The notes beneath the pieces were generated by a model that saw only the letters and a program-made list of their open reading frames with translations, ran no database searches and had not been told where the DNA came from. Below, piece after piece: positions 9,711-17,408 of a DNA stretch of 28,985 nucleotides. The stretch's first letter is position 1, and every line of letters starts with the position of its first letter. The DNA comes from an uncultured Bacilli bacterium (GTDB lineage: Bacteria > Bacillota_I > Bacilli_A > RF39 > UBA660): positions 1 through 28,985 of the forward strand of contig CAKOMC010000017.1 in the NCBI GenBank assembly GCA_934096535.1. Reading direction: 5' to 3'. Both the position numbers and the translations under genes were made by a program.

Positions 9711-9738
9711 ACAAAAAACCTCACTTAAATTGGAGGTT
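9711..9738 (-). terminator. Intrinsic terminator of the cutA operon
   Basis: On the minus strand AACCTC pairs with GAGGTT (9733-9738 and 9717-9722) around a short loop, followed by TTTTTTGTTTTT. It lies 40 bp after the cutA stop codon. Confidence 0.75.
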
Positions 9739-9778
9739 AATTAATAGTTTTACATTTTGATTTTAGGATTTTTTATAT

Positions 9779-10108
9779 TTAATACTCTTTGCCTCTTACT
9801 TCATTATTTATCCAAGATAAATAGTTACGACTGGTACTGGTAATAGGCATGATAGCAAATTCAAAAGTTTCGTAGCTATGATATTTACGCACAACATTAT
9901 AAATCTTAGTTGATAAATTTTTCTTAGTTTTAACAAACACTAAATATTCTTTAGCAGCTTCAATTTCTTGATGCCATAGCCAAGTGGACTGGCTTTCAAT
10001 CATTTGACAACTACTGACTAATTTTTCGTCTAACAAGGCTTTAATAGTTCTTTTAGTTTCTTCTAAATCGTCAAAGGCAATTTCAATCATACAATATTCA
10101 TCAATCAT
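9779..10108 (-). CDS. cutA: CutA-like divalent-cation tolerance protein
   Basis: A 109-residue protein with the CutA1 pattern, a ferredoxin-like trimeric PII-type fold. Visible family features are the early strand MIEIAFDDLEETKRTIKALL, LVSSCQMIESQSTWLWHQEI with the Trp and Gln/Glu typical of the CutA core, YLVFVKTKK, and the HSYETFEFAIMPITSTSRNYLSWI segment (split: HSYETFEFAIMPI, RNYLSWI) corresponding to the usual HPYEVPEI...YLxWI. Its biochemical role is unsettled even in well-studied species, despite the historical copper-tolerance name. It follows the upstream 98-residue gene by 2 bp, so the two are surely co-transcribed and probably translationally coupled. A terminator follows. Confidence 0.85.
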   Translation of the reverse strand: MIDEYCMIEIAFDDLEETKRTIKALLDEKLVSSCQMIESQSTWLWHQEIEAAKEYLVFVKTKKNLSTKIYNVVRKYHSYETFEFAIMPITSTSRNYLSWINNEVRGKEY

Positions 10109-10110
10109 TT

Positions 10111-10407
10111 TTACTCATTCTCACTTTCTAATTTTCGGATTTTTTTCTTTATTAAATGTAATAATTCTTTATCTTCATCTAGTTCATTTAAGATATATAA
10201 AGCGTCTTGTAATTTCACTTTTTTAGATACTTTATCTCTTATGAAACTTTTTATATCATCAGCCTTAATATTTTTATCTTTTAAATAATTTGCAGCTAAG
10301 TTTTCAATGTTTTTTAAGACATAGGCTTTAAGAGGATATTCGTCCATTAGCATGACACCATAATAAGCGCCAATGATTGTTTTATAACGGTTAATTTCTT
10401 CTTCCAT
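10111..10407 (-). CDS. Small helical protein of unknown function
   Basis: I do not recognise this 98-residue protein. It is highly charged (many Lys and Glu), predicted almost wholly helical, and has no signal peptide, membrane segment or cysteine. Motif-like stretches are YYGVMLMDEYPLKAYVLK (13-30) and a Lys/Glu-rich C-terminus. It lies 2 bp upstream of cutA in the same operon, which suggests joint expression but not a function. The ribosome binding site AAGGG sits within a short AAGG...CCTT inverted repeat just before ATG, which could modestly hide it. The 136-bp gap upstream contains a 12-13 bp tandem TTTTTTAATCTC repeat near 10489-10514 and no gene. Confidence 0.7.
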   Translation of the reverse strand: MEEEINRYKTIIGAYYGVMLMDEYPLKAYVLKNIENLAANYLKDKNIKADDIKSFIRDKVSKKVKLQDALYILNELDEDKELLHLIKKKIRKLESENE

Positions 10408-10543
10408 AAGGATAATCCCTTTCTTTTATATTTATTTTTTCTGTATCTATTTGGATAATTCTAGATTTTTAGCTATCTTTTTTTAGATACTTTTTTAATC
10501 TCCTTTTTTAATCTCATTTTTAACACTCTACTTAGATATTTTT

Positions 10544-11197
10544 TTAAGTTTTAGGCTTTTTTTCTTTTTGTTTTTTATAATCTTTACAATAAGCCTTTAG
10601 ATTACAATTATCACAAATTGGATTTACTGACTTACAAGTATAACGACCTAATAGGACTAATTGATGATGAAGGCGACTCCATTTTTCTTTTGGCACTTTT
10701 CTCATTAATTCTTGCTCGGTTTGATAAACATCAGACGCGGACTTAACAAGGCCAAGACGATGTGATGTTCTGTAAACATGGGTATCAACGGCAATACTTG
10801 GCACATCAAAAATATTGGATAATACTACATTGGCGGTCTTCCTGCCGACACCTGATAGGGTTAAAAGATAATTAAAGTCGTTAGGAACCTCACCATTATA
10901 GTCCTCTAACAAACGGGTAGCAATTTCTTTAATATAATAAGCTTTATTATGATAAGTTCCAACTGGATATATAATACTTTCAATTTCTTTTAAAGAAGCA
11001 CGGCTTAATGTTTGTAAAGAATACTTTTGCCAAAGGACTTTGGTTACTTGATTAACTCTTGCATCAGTACATTGGGCCGATAAAACCGTGGCAATTAATA
11101 ATTCATATGGTTTGGTATATTCTAATTCGCAACGCGGATTTGGAATTAATTCATCTAATTTTTCTAAAATATCTTTAGTTCTATTCGTCATCATCAT
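10544..11197 (-). CDS. nth: Endonuclease III, DNA glycosylase/AP lyase
   Basis: Base-excision repair enzyme that removes oxidised pyrimidines and nicks the AP site. In the 217-residue protein the helix-hairpin-helix LSGVGRKTANVVL carries the catalytic Lys120, and VDTHVYR carries Asp138. The C-terminal [4Fe-4S] cluster ligands are Cys188, Cys195, Cys198 and Cys204, in the C-x6-C-x2-C-x5-C spacing. Three consecutive ATG codons begin the frame, overlapping the last codons of the dnaD-like gene by 11-17 bp; which is used cannot be decided. The dnaD-nth order matches Bacillus and relatives and supports both calls. A Lys-rich tail follows the cluster. Confidence 0.96.
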   Translation of the reverse strand: MMMTNRTKDILEKLDELIPNPRCELEYTKPYELLIATVLSAQCTDARVNQVTKVLWQKYSLQTLSRASLKEIESIIYPVGTYHNKAYYIKEIATRLLEDYNGEVPNDFNYLLTLSGVGRKTANVVLSNIFDVPSIAVDTHVYRTSHRLGLVKSASDVYQTEQELMRKVPKEKWSRLHHQLVLLGRYTCKSVNPICDNCNLKAYCKDYKKQKEKKPKT

Positions 11198-11849
11198 TTA
11201 ACCAATCGTAGTCAAAATATTCAGGATTAGTATCGTTATTAGAACTTATTTCTTCAGGGACATTTGTTATTTTTTTCTTAGCAGCTTCCACATCATTCAT
11301 ACTACGATAACCTTTCTTTTGCCAATCAAATAACACTCTATCTATATAGCGAAAGTTTTTAACACCACTTAAGACGGCTTCTTTTAAAGCGCCAATAATT
11401 AAGTTTTCGCTAAGTCCTTTCTCTAACCAATTATTGATATATTCATATTCCGTTGGGGAAAGACTACGCACTAACTCTTTTTGAAAAATATCATAGATAT
11501 TATTAGATACTTCTTTTTTATTTTGATTAGCTAGTTTTAGAGCAATACTATTATAAAATTTATCAAGAGAAATAATTTCTTTAATCATTCCATTTTCTCT
11601 AATAGTTTTATATTCAATAAAACCTTTAACAATCAAATTATTAAAAGAAGTCATAACATCTTCTTCTGTTAGTCCTAAATTTTTAGCTATTTTAGAGCAA
11701 TCAAAACATTCACAAGAAGTATTTAAAAGTTTTAAAAAGACTAAAAAGTCTTTTAAAGTCAAATTTTTATCCATATTTTGAATTAAAAGTTCATTAATGC
11801 TTAAATTGTTAGCTTTTAAAATATCATTTAAGTTTTGCACGGACACCAC
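11181..11849 (-). CDS. dnaD: DnaD-domain replication initiation protein
   Basis: A 222-residue protein with a winged-helix-like N-terminal half (about 1-95; LTEEDVMTSFNNLIVKGFIE) and a DnaB_2/DnaD domain at about 118-190. The latter includes LSPTEYEYINNWLEKGLSE and the C-terminal FDWQKKGYRSMNDVE, the YxxxILxxWxxxGI-like signature of the family. In Bacillus, DnaD helps load the replicative helicase at oriC and at restart sites, with DnaB and DnaI. It is encoded with nth, as in Bacillus. Its start lies inside the last 22 bp of cca, so the genes are tightly coupled. The acidic C-terminus (YDWLNDDDE) is also a known trait of some homologues. Confidence 0.9.
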   Translation of the reverse strand: MVSVQNLNDILKANNLSINELLIQNMDKNLTLKDFLVFLKLLNTSCECFDCSKIAKNLGLTEEDVMTSFNNLIVKGFIEYKTIRENGMIKEIISLDKFYNSIALKLANQNKKEVSNNIYDIFQKELVRSLSPTEYEYINNWLEKGLSENLIIGALKEAVLSGVKNFRYIDRVLFDWQKKGYRSMNDVEAAKKKITNVPEEISSNNDTNPEYFDYDWLNDDDE

Positions 11850-12922
11850 ACCTTTTTATTCTTTAAAACATAATGGGTTAGATGATTTTTATCATTTTTA
11901 ATTTTGTTTTTAAGAATTAAATTTTCTAAGATTGTATATACGGCATTGATTTTATTTTTTGGAATACCAAGGTTAATTAATTCATCAAAGGTAATATTTA
12001 TCTCTTTGCGATTATGAATGGGAATATTTTTTTCTTGTTTAACAATAGCTGTTCTTTTTTTCCCTTTAATTAAACCAGTAATCATGGCAAAATACAAGCC
12101 GTGTTCATATATAACAGTATTATCTATCTTACCATATTTTAAAATTTTTTGAATAGTTTTTATGTTACTTTGCTCTTTTTTTGTAAATGGAAAGTCTGCC
12201 GCTAAGTCAAGCTGGGCATACATCCCACATAAATCATCAACTTTTACTATCTTTTTATAATTAATACCTAGGATTTTTAAGATGCCTAATTTTTTCATAT
12301 AGTCCATGGCTTTAACAGCATTGGCACTCAACAAAATTTTATCAAACTCGCTTTTTATTCTTGTTTTGGATAAAGTGCTTAAAAGTTCTTTATATTTTTT
12401 GATTGCATTTAAGGTAGCGGGTTCAATATTAAAACCCAAAGTGGCATGAAAACGCAAGGCTCTTAGCATTCGCAACGGGTCATCTTGAAATTTTTCGTTG
12501 GGATTACCAATACATTTTATTTTTTTATTCCTAATATCCTGTATTCCTCCTAAATAATCTATGATATTACCATTTTTATCCATAAGAATAGCGTTGATGG
12601 TAAAATCACGCCTTAATATATCTTCTTTAACATCTTTAATGTAGCAAACGGTGGGATTGCGTTTTTGATAGGAAAGTTCTCTTCGGAAAGTCGTTATATC
12701 TATATTATAGGGAGGATTATTAATTTTTAAAGCACCATAATGAGCACTGCTGGCATTCCCGTTTAAAAAGTTACTCATTTCTTTAACGGTTGCTGATGTA
12801 GCGATATCAATATCGTAACTTTTTTTATTTAATATAAAGTCTCTTACATAACCTCCAACTATATAACTTTCATAGTTATTTTCTTCAAGTAAATTTAGTA
12901 TATTAAAAATCTTTGTATCCAT
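11828..12922 (-). CDS. cca: CCA-adding tRNA nucleotidyltransferase (class II)
   Basis: Adds or repairs the 3' CCA of tRNA from CTP and ATP. The 364-residue protein has the class II nucleotidyltransferase head: GGYVRD (23-28), metal-binding Asp38 and Asp40 in YDIDIAT, RRDFTINA (104-111) and DDPLRMLRALRF (147-158). The rest is the helical tail. It could instead be an A-adding or poly(A) polymerase-type member, because motifs that separate the activities are not conclusive by eye; a single such gene in a small genome is usually CCA-adding. The start has AGGAGAT seven bases upstream. A minus-strand TGTTATAAT (12939-12944) is a likely extended -10, divergent from the rpmB promoter. Confidence 0.93.
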   Translation of the reverse strand: MDTKIFNILNLLEENNYESYIVGGYVRDFILNKKSYDIDIATSATVKEMSNFLNGNASSAHYGALKINNPPYNIDITTFRRELSYQKRNPTVCYIKDVKEDILRRDFTINAILMDKNGNIIDYLGGIQDIRNKKIKCIGNPNEKFQDDPLRMLRALRFHATLGFNIEPATLNAIKKYKELLSTLSKTRIKSEFDKILLSANAVKAMDYMKKLGILKILGINYKKIVKVDDLCGMYAQLDLAADFPFTKKEQSNIKTIQKILKYGKIDNTVIYEHGLYFAMITGLIKGKKRTAIVKQEKNIPIHNRKEINITFDELINLGIPKNKINAVYTILENLILKNKIKNDKNHLTHYVLKNKKVWCPCKT

Positions 12923-12938
12923 TATATCTCCTAGGTGT

Positions 12939-12944
12939 ATTATA
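12939..12944 (-). promoter_or_regulatory. Probable extended -10 of the cca-dnaD-nth operon
   Basis: TATAAT preceded by TGT on the minus strand lies 17 bp before the cca start codon. No good -35 was seen, consistent with an extended -10 promoter. Confidence 0.5.
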
Positions 12945-12953
12945 ACATTTTAT

Positions 12954-12983
12954 TTGACAATGTACCACTTCTTATGGTAGAAT
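12954..12983 (+). promoter_or_regulatory. rpmB promoter
   Basis: TTGACA (12954-12959), an 18-bp spacer and TAGAAT (12978-12983) with an upstream TGG make a strong sigma-A-type promoter. It is divergent from cca and lies about 34 bp before the rpmB start codon. Confidence 0.85.
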
Positions 12984-13016
12984 TTACTAGACAAATGAAC
13001 AAAAGGAGGAATACTC

Positions 13017-13184
13017 ATGGCTGTTAAAATTACAAATAAAAAACCAAAATCTATGAATAGAAGAAGCCACGCTCTTAATAAGACTAATCATTTTCAAAAA
13101 CCAAATATGATTACTATTACTGTTAATGGCGTTAAAATTAAAACTTCTGCAAGAGAAGCTAGAACTATTCTAAAGGCTAACTAA
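13017..13184 (+). CDS. rpmB: 50S ribosomal protein L28
   Basis: A 55-residue basic protein. The NRRSHALNKT stretch (14-23) and the following ITITVNGVKIKTSAREARTI match the L28 core GNxRSHA...VNGxxxxVxVSARAL. It is a component of the large ribosomal subunit. The usual start MARKC...TGKK is replaced by MAVKITNKKP, without cysteine, and the protein is several residues shorter than the roughly 62-residue Bacillus form at both ends. The start is fixed by AAGGAGG (13003-13009) eight bases before ATG. It is a monocistronic gene with its own promoter and terminator, the only plus-strand gene in the first 19 kb. Confidence 0.93.
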   Translation: MAVKITNKKPKSMNRRSHALNKTNHFQKPNMITITVNGVKIKTSAREARTILKAN

Positions 13185-13206
13185 TTAATAGTTTTTTAAA
13201 TCAATT

Positions 13207-13240
13207 AAAACTTGGAGACATTTGGTTCTTCAAGTTTTTT
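13207..13240 (+). terminator. rpmB terminator
   Basis: The stem AACTTGGAGA (from 13208) pairs with TCTTCAAGTT (one G-U pair), followed by seven T. It ends the monocistronic rpmB message. Confidence 0.85.
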
Positions 13241-13392
13241 TGTTTTACTATTTTTATTAATTTTGACATTTATCTCTTTATTAATCTTATTAAATTTAAT
13301 TCTTTTAAGTAATTATTTTTATTTTAATTAAGAATTTAAGGTTTTTTAAGGGAATTAACAAAGACAATTTCTGCTAGTTTTAAAAGATCAAA

Positions 13393-13440
13393 ATAAAAAA
13401 AAGGTTTCTTAAGCAGCTTTTCTAAATAAGCCTAAACCTT
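13393..13440 (-). terminator. Terminator overlapping the end of the 122-residue CDS
   Basis: On the minus strand AAGGTTT (13434-13440) pairs with AAACCTT (13401-13407), followed by TTTTTTT. The loop includes the last codons and the stop of the gene. It is probably the end of the whole rimP-to-truB operon transcript, because no good terminator is seen after truB. Confidence 0.6.
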
Positions 13441-13777
13441 TATTTTTATTCTTATCATTTGGATATAATTCATTTAATACATCATAATTAGTATAATTTT
13501 CATAATTTAAGTCTTGGCGATTAACTAAATAAGCTTCACCATCGATTTTAGCAACAATGCTTTCTAAGTTAGAATTTTCATCAACAACAATAACATCAGT
13601 ATCGGGTTTATTTTTTCTAACAATTCCGTAATGATTAGAATGTGGCGAAAAACGCACAACTACTCTTTCACTTTGGGTTCTAATATTACCATAATTATCG
13701 GTATAATAATGAGTTGCACTTACTAAATATAAGTATTCAATAAAATTGTTAAATTGTTCTTTATTAAATATAAACAT
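13409..13777 (-). CDS. Hypothetical protein, 122 residues
   Basis: I do not recognise this protein. It is soluble-looking, without a signal peptide or membrane segment. An aromatic N-terminal half (FIEYLYLVSATHYYTDNYG) is followed by a beta-rich stretch (RVVVRFSPHSNHYGIVRK, TDVIVVDENSN) and a basic C-terminus ending GLFRKAA. A strong AGGGGG ribosome binding site precedes ATG. It lies 46 bp after truB on the same strand with no clear terminator between, so it is probably the last gene of the translation-factor operon. No conserved motif allows a functional call. Confidence 0.7.
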   Translation of the reverse strand: MFIFNKEQFNNFIEYLYLVSATHYYTDNYGNIRTQSERVVVRFSPHSNHYGIVRKNKPDTDVIVVDENSNLESIVAKIDGEAYLVNRQDLNYENYTNYDVLNELYPNDKNKNKGLGLFRKAA

Positions 13778-13823
13778 AATTAAGCCCCCTAAAATTATGC
13801 TTTATATAATTTTTAGTTTTTAA

Positions 13824-14678
13824 CTAATTGTTTTCCGTGCTAATTTTTAGCATTTTATAAACACGATAAATGTCGTTTTCTTTCTTATATAAAGCAATCG
13901 GTTTATTATTATATAATAAAGTTACTATTTTGTCATCTAAATTTAATGACATTTTGCTACCATTTTTAACTTTAAAGTATTCATTAGCATTTAATTCATA
14001 AGACGGATAATCTTGTAATACTGTTTTTAAAGGAATTGATTTGTAATTATCATTTTTAATATCATCTAAAGTATATGAATCTTCAATCTTATAAGAGCCT
14101 TGTTTGGTTCTAACTAAATCTTCCATTGTAGCAACCGTTTCCAATTTCTTTGCTATATCCTCAATTAAACTCCGAATGTAAGTTCCTTTAGAAACGGTTA
14201 CCTTAAATTTGATTAAATTATCATGAAAATCCAAAAGTTCAATATTAGATACTGTAATTTCCCTAGTTGGCAAGGTTACTTCTTTGACATTTCTTGCATA
14301 TTCATATAGCTTTTTACCATTAATTTTAACAGCCGAGTATATAGGAACGGTCTGGGTGCTTTGACCTAAAAAGCTATTTAAAGTTTGAATAATTTGTTCT
14401 TTATTTACTCTAAATGAAGCTTTCTTTATAATATTACCTGTAATATCGCCAGTATCGGTTTGAATTCCTAATTGCATAGTAGCTACATATTCTTTCGTTT
14501 TAGAAGTTAAAATATCAACTAGTTTAGTATCACGGTCTGTGCAAACAAGAAGGACACCAGTTGCTAGAGGGTCTAGTGTTCCTGTGTGTCCTACTTTCTT
14601 GGTATGCAAATGTTTAGATATAATGTTTACGACATCACGCGAAGTCATATTTTTTTCTTTACATACATTTATAATCAT
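13824..14678 (-). CDS. truB: tRNA pseudouridine(55) synthase
   Basis: Converts U55 to pseudouridine in the T-arm of tRNAs. The 284-residue protein has the family signature KKVGHTGTLDPLATGVLLV, with catalytic Asp36, then YSAVKINGKKLYEYAR and the basic KGTYIRSLIEDIAKKL motif. The C-terminal region (about 225-280) is shorter and less conserved, as in Firmicutes forms. Its ATGA start overlaps the rbfA stop by 4 bp, typical of translational coupling, and the infB-rbfA-truB order is classical. Confidence 0.96.
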   Translation of the reverse strand: MIINVCKEKNMTSRDVVNIISKHLHTKKVGHTGTLDPLATGVLLVCTDRDTKLVDILTSKTKEYVATMQLGIQTDTGDITGNIIKKASFRVNKEQIIQTLNSFLGQSTQTVPIYSAVKINGKKLYEYARNVKEVTLPTREITVSNIELLDFHDNLIKFKVTVSKGTYIRSLIEDIAKKLETVATMEDLVRTKQGSYKIEDSYTLDDIKNDNYKSIPLKTVLQDYPSYELNANEYFKVKNGSKMSLNLDDKIVTLLYNNKPIALYKKENDIYRVYKMLKISTENN

Positions 14679-15028
14679 TTTTGTTCTTCCTTATGAATAT
14701 TAGCCAAAATCTTTTCGATATTGTTGCCATATTCAATGGACTCATCATATTTAAAGATCAATTGTGGTGTATTACGAATTTCAATTTTTGAAGATAAACG
14801 ACCACGCAAGTATTTTGCTGTACTGTCATTAAGTTCTTTTTCTAGGGTTTTATGGTCATCTTGTTCTAAGCTAGTAAAATAAACTTTACAAAAAGATAAG
14901 TCATTGGTTACTTCACAAGCTGTAATAGTTATCGCTTTTAAAATAGAATCGCGACTTTCTTCTAAAATTATCTCACATAAGGCTTTTTGAATATTACTAG
15001 AAATTCTTTTCTGTTTTACTTGGTTCAT
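14675..15028 (-). CDS. rbfA: 30S ribosome-binding factor A
   Basis: A 117-residue KH-fold protein needed for late 30S maturation and 16S 5'-end processing. Family features are the N-terminal helix NQVKQKRISSNIQKALCEIIL (split: NQVKQKRISS, NIQKALCEIIL), the strand ITITACEVTNDLSFCKVYFT, and the C-terminal LRGRLSSKIEIRNTPQLIFKYDESIEYGNNI (key parts RNTPQLIF and DESIEYG). It overlaps infB upstream and truB downstream by 4 bp each. Confidence 0.95.
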   Translation of the reverse strand: MNQVKQKRISSNIQKALCEIILEESRDSILKAITITACEVTNDLSFCKVYFTSLEQDDHKTLEKELNDSTAKYLRGRLSSKIEIRNTPQLIFKYDESIEYGNNIEKILANIHKEEQK

Positions 15029-17139
15029 TTTTTTACCTCAACCATGTCGTAACTTTCTAAAATATCGCCTTCTTTTAAATCGCTATAAGATTCTAAAGTG
15101 ATACCACATTCAAAACCTTTTTTAACTTCTTTAACAGAATCTTTACCTCTTTGTAAACCAGCAATGTTACCATCATGGATAATGATACCATCACGGATAA
15201 CACGAATTTTAGAATTACTCTTGATTAAACCATCAGTTACATATGAACCAGCAATTTTGCCAACTTTAGAGAAAGTAAATATTTTACGAACTTCAGCACG
15301 ACCAAAGACTTTTTCTTCGAATTCTGGATCAAGCATACCTTGCATAGCTGCTTCCATATCTTCGATAGCTTTATAAATAATATTATATAAACGAATATCA
15401 ACACTATATTCTTTAGCCATATCTTTAGTTTGAGGAGATGGGGCAACATTAAAACCAATAATTATTGCATTGGAAGCGTTTGCTAAAACAACATCGCTTT
15501 CCGTAATTGTTCCAATATCACTTCTGATGATATTAATTTTAATACCTTTAACTTCAATTTTTTGTAATGAATTTTTTAAGGCTTCTTCACTACCTTTAAC
15601 ATCGGTTTTTAAGATGATATTAATTTCTTTTGTACCTTCATCAATTGCTTGGAATAAGGAGTCTAAAGAGATATTTTCTTTTTTGAATTTTTGATCACGG
15701 GCAATTAATTTACGCTTTTCAGCTACTTCTTTGGCTTGTGTTTCGGATTCAAAACTCATAAATTTATCGCCGGCTTCTGGGTTACCTTGAAGACCAGTAA
15801 TTTCAACGGGAGTGGAAGGTCCAGCACTTACAACATCTTGACCTAAGTCATTTTTCATAGTTCTTACTTTACCATAGTTAGTACCAATAACGATTGGATC
15901 GCCAATTCTTAATGTACCATTTTGGATAAGGATAGATGCAACGCCCCCAACATGCTTATCTAATTTTGATTCAATTACCGAACCTACAGCATATCTGTTT
16001 GGATTAGCTTTTAAGTCTAACATTTCGGCAGTAGCAAGAATAGTTTCTAATAACTCATCTATATTTTGACCAGTTTGCGCAGAAATTTTAACAAACGGAT
16101 ATTCGCCACCCCATTCTTCTGGAGTAATATTTAAAGCCGCCATTTCTTCCATAACTTTATTTGGATTGGCATCAGGTTTATCCATTTTATTAACAGCAAC
16201 GATAATAGGTACTTTAGCAGCTTTAGCATGGTCAATTGCTTCCTTAGTTTGAGGCATAACGCCATCATCAGCAGCTACAATGATAATTACAATATCCGTT
16301 ACACTAGTACCACGAGCACGCATAGCGGTAAATGCGGCATGCCCTGGGGTATCAATAAATGTTATCGGTTCGCCATTGTGGATAATTTGGTAAGCCCCAA
16401 TTGCTTGAGTTATACCACCCGACTCAGTTGAAACAACCTTAGAATGACGAATTGTATCCAATAAAGTTGTTTTACCATGATCAACATGACCCATAATTGT
16501 AACAACAGGAGGTCTTTTTACTAAATCTTCTTTAGAATCAACAATTTCGTATTCTTCAAAGTTAGTAATATCTTGAGTAGTATCTCTTTTCAACACTTTA
16601 TTATATTCTAATGATACAACCTCGGCATCTTCAAAACTAATTGGCATAGTTAAGTTTGACATAATACCATTAGTCATTAATTTTGTAATTAGGTTAGCAG
16701 CACTGCAACCGATTGCCTCGGCTAAAGCGCCAACTGTCATATTTTCATGGTATAAAATAATATTATCTTCTTTAGCGTTCTTCTTTAATTTAGATTTATT
16801 TTTATACATTTCTTTTCTTTTATTTAAGAATTCTGCTTTTGAAGAGGCTATTTCACTTTTCTTTTTTAATTTTTGTTTTTTATCACCAGATTGGTAAGAT
16901 TTTTTGATATTTGCTGTTTCCATAATGTCTTCTACGGCTTCATCAATAACATCTTCTTCCTCTAGAGATGTATCATCAGCAGTCGATATTAGGTTAATAG
17001 CATTATCTAAAATGATAATATCGTCTTCGGAAAGCTCAGAATCACCACTTTTTACTTTAATTCCTAATTCTTCACACTTCTTTAAAATTTCAGCAACTGT
17101 ATGATTGGTGTCATTTGCATATTCTTTAACAGTCATCAT
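15025..17139 (-). CDS. infB: Translation initiation factor IF-2
   Basis: GTPase that places initiator tRNA on the 30S subunit and promotes subunit joining. In the 704-residue protein, an N-terminal IF2_N domain (VKEYANDTNHTVAEILKKC) is followed by a short Lys-rich linker and a second IF2_N-like segment (TVGALAEAIG, about 135-145). The G domain has G1 GHVDHGKT (217-224), G3 DTPGH (263-267) and G4 NKMD (317-320). The C-terminal beta-barrel, IF2 domain 3 and initiator-tRNA-binding barrel complete it. The first of two adjacent ATG codons suits AGAGGTGG at six bases spacing. The gene follows ylxR by 17 bp, with no ylxQ between, unlike Bacillus. Confidence 0.98.
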   Translation of the reverse strand: MMTVKEYANDTNHTVAEILKKCEELGIKVKSGDSELSEDDIIILDNAINLISTADDTSLEEEDVIDEAVEDIMETANIKKSYQSGDKKQKLKKKSEIASSKAEFLNKRKEMYKNKSKLKKNAKEDNIILYHENMTVGALAEAIGCSAANLITKLMTNGIMSNLTMPISFEDAEVVSLEYNKVLKRDTTQDITNFEEYEIVDSKEDLVKRPPVVTIMGHVDHGKTTLLDTIRHSKVVSTESGGITQAIGAYQIIHNGEPITFIDTPGHAAFTAMRARGTSVTDIVIIIVAADDGVMPQTKEAIDHAKAAKVPIIVAVNKMDKPDANPNKVMEEMAALNITPEEWGGEYPFVKISAQTGQNIDELLETILATAEMLDLKANPNRYAVGSVIESKLDKHVGGVASILIQNGTLRIGDPIVIGTNYGKVRTMKNDLGQDVVSAGPSTPVEITGLQGNPEAGDKFMSFESETQAKEVAEKRKLIARDQKFKKENISLDSLFQAIDEGTKEINIILKTDVKGSEEALKNSLQKIEVKGIKINIIRSDIGTITESDVVLANASNAIIIGFNVAPSPQTKDMAKEYSVDIRLYNIIYKAIEDMEAAMQGMLDPEFEEKVFGRAEVRKIFTFSKVGKIAGSYVTDGLIKSNSKIRVIRDGIIIHDGNIAGLQRGKDSVKEVKKGFECGITLESYSDLKEGDILESYDMVEVKK

Positions 17140-17156
17140 AAAGTACCACCTCTTTC

Positions 17157-17408
17157 TTATATTTTTTTTTCTATTTCTTCATAAATACTTGCTGGTATTT
17201 CAACTTCTAAAGCTCTATCTAAGGCTTTATTTTTTTTAGCTAGTTCTAAAACTTCTTTAGATTTTGTAATATAAGCTCCTTTGCCGTTTAATTTACCAGT
17301 TGTATCAACTTGTATCTGGCCATCAGGTGTTTTTACAATTCTTAAAAGATTTCTTTTTTCTTCCCTATTTCTTGTAACAACACACATTCTCAAAGGAATT
17401 TTTTTCAT
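17157..17408 (-). CDS. rnpM: YlxR/RnpM RNA-binding protein
   Basis: An 83-residue member of the YlxR (DUF448) family, which in Bacillus binds the RNase P RNA and can modulate its activity. The hallmark is the start KKIPLRMCVVTRNREEKRNLLRIV (key parts RMCVVTR and KRNLLRIV), then GKLNGKGAYITKS, matching the RxCxxxR...LxRIV...GRGAYxC pattern. It shares one base with nusA (stop/start TAATG arrangement), so it is coupled to it. Confidence 0.93.
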   Translation of the reverse strand: MKKIPLRMCVVTRNREEKRNLLRIVKTPDGQIQVDTTGKLNGKGAYITKSKEVLELAKKNKALDRALEVEIPASIYEEIEKKI

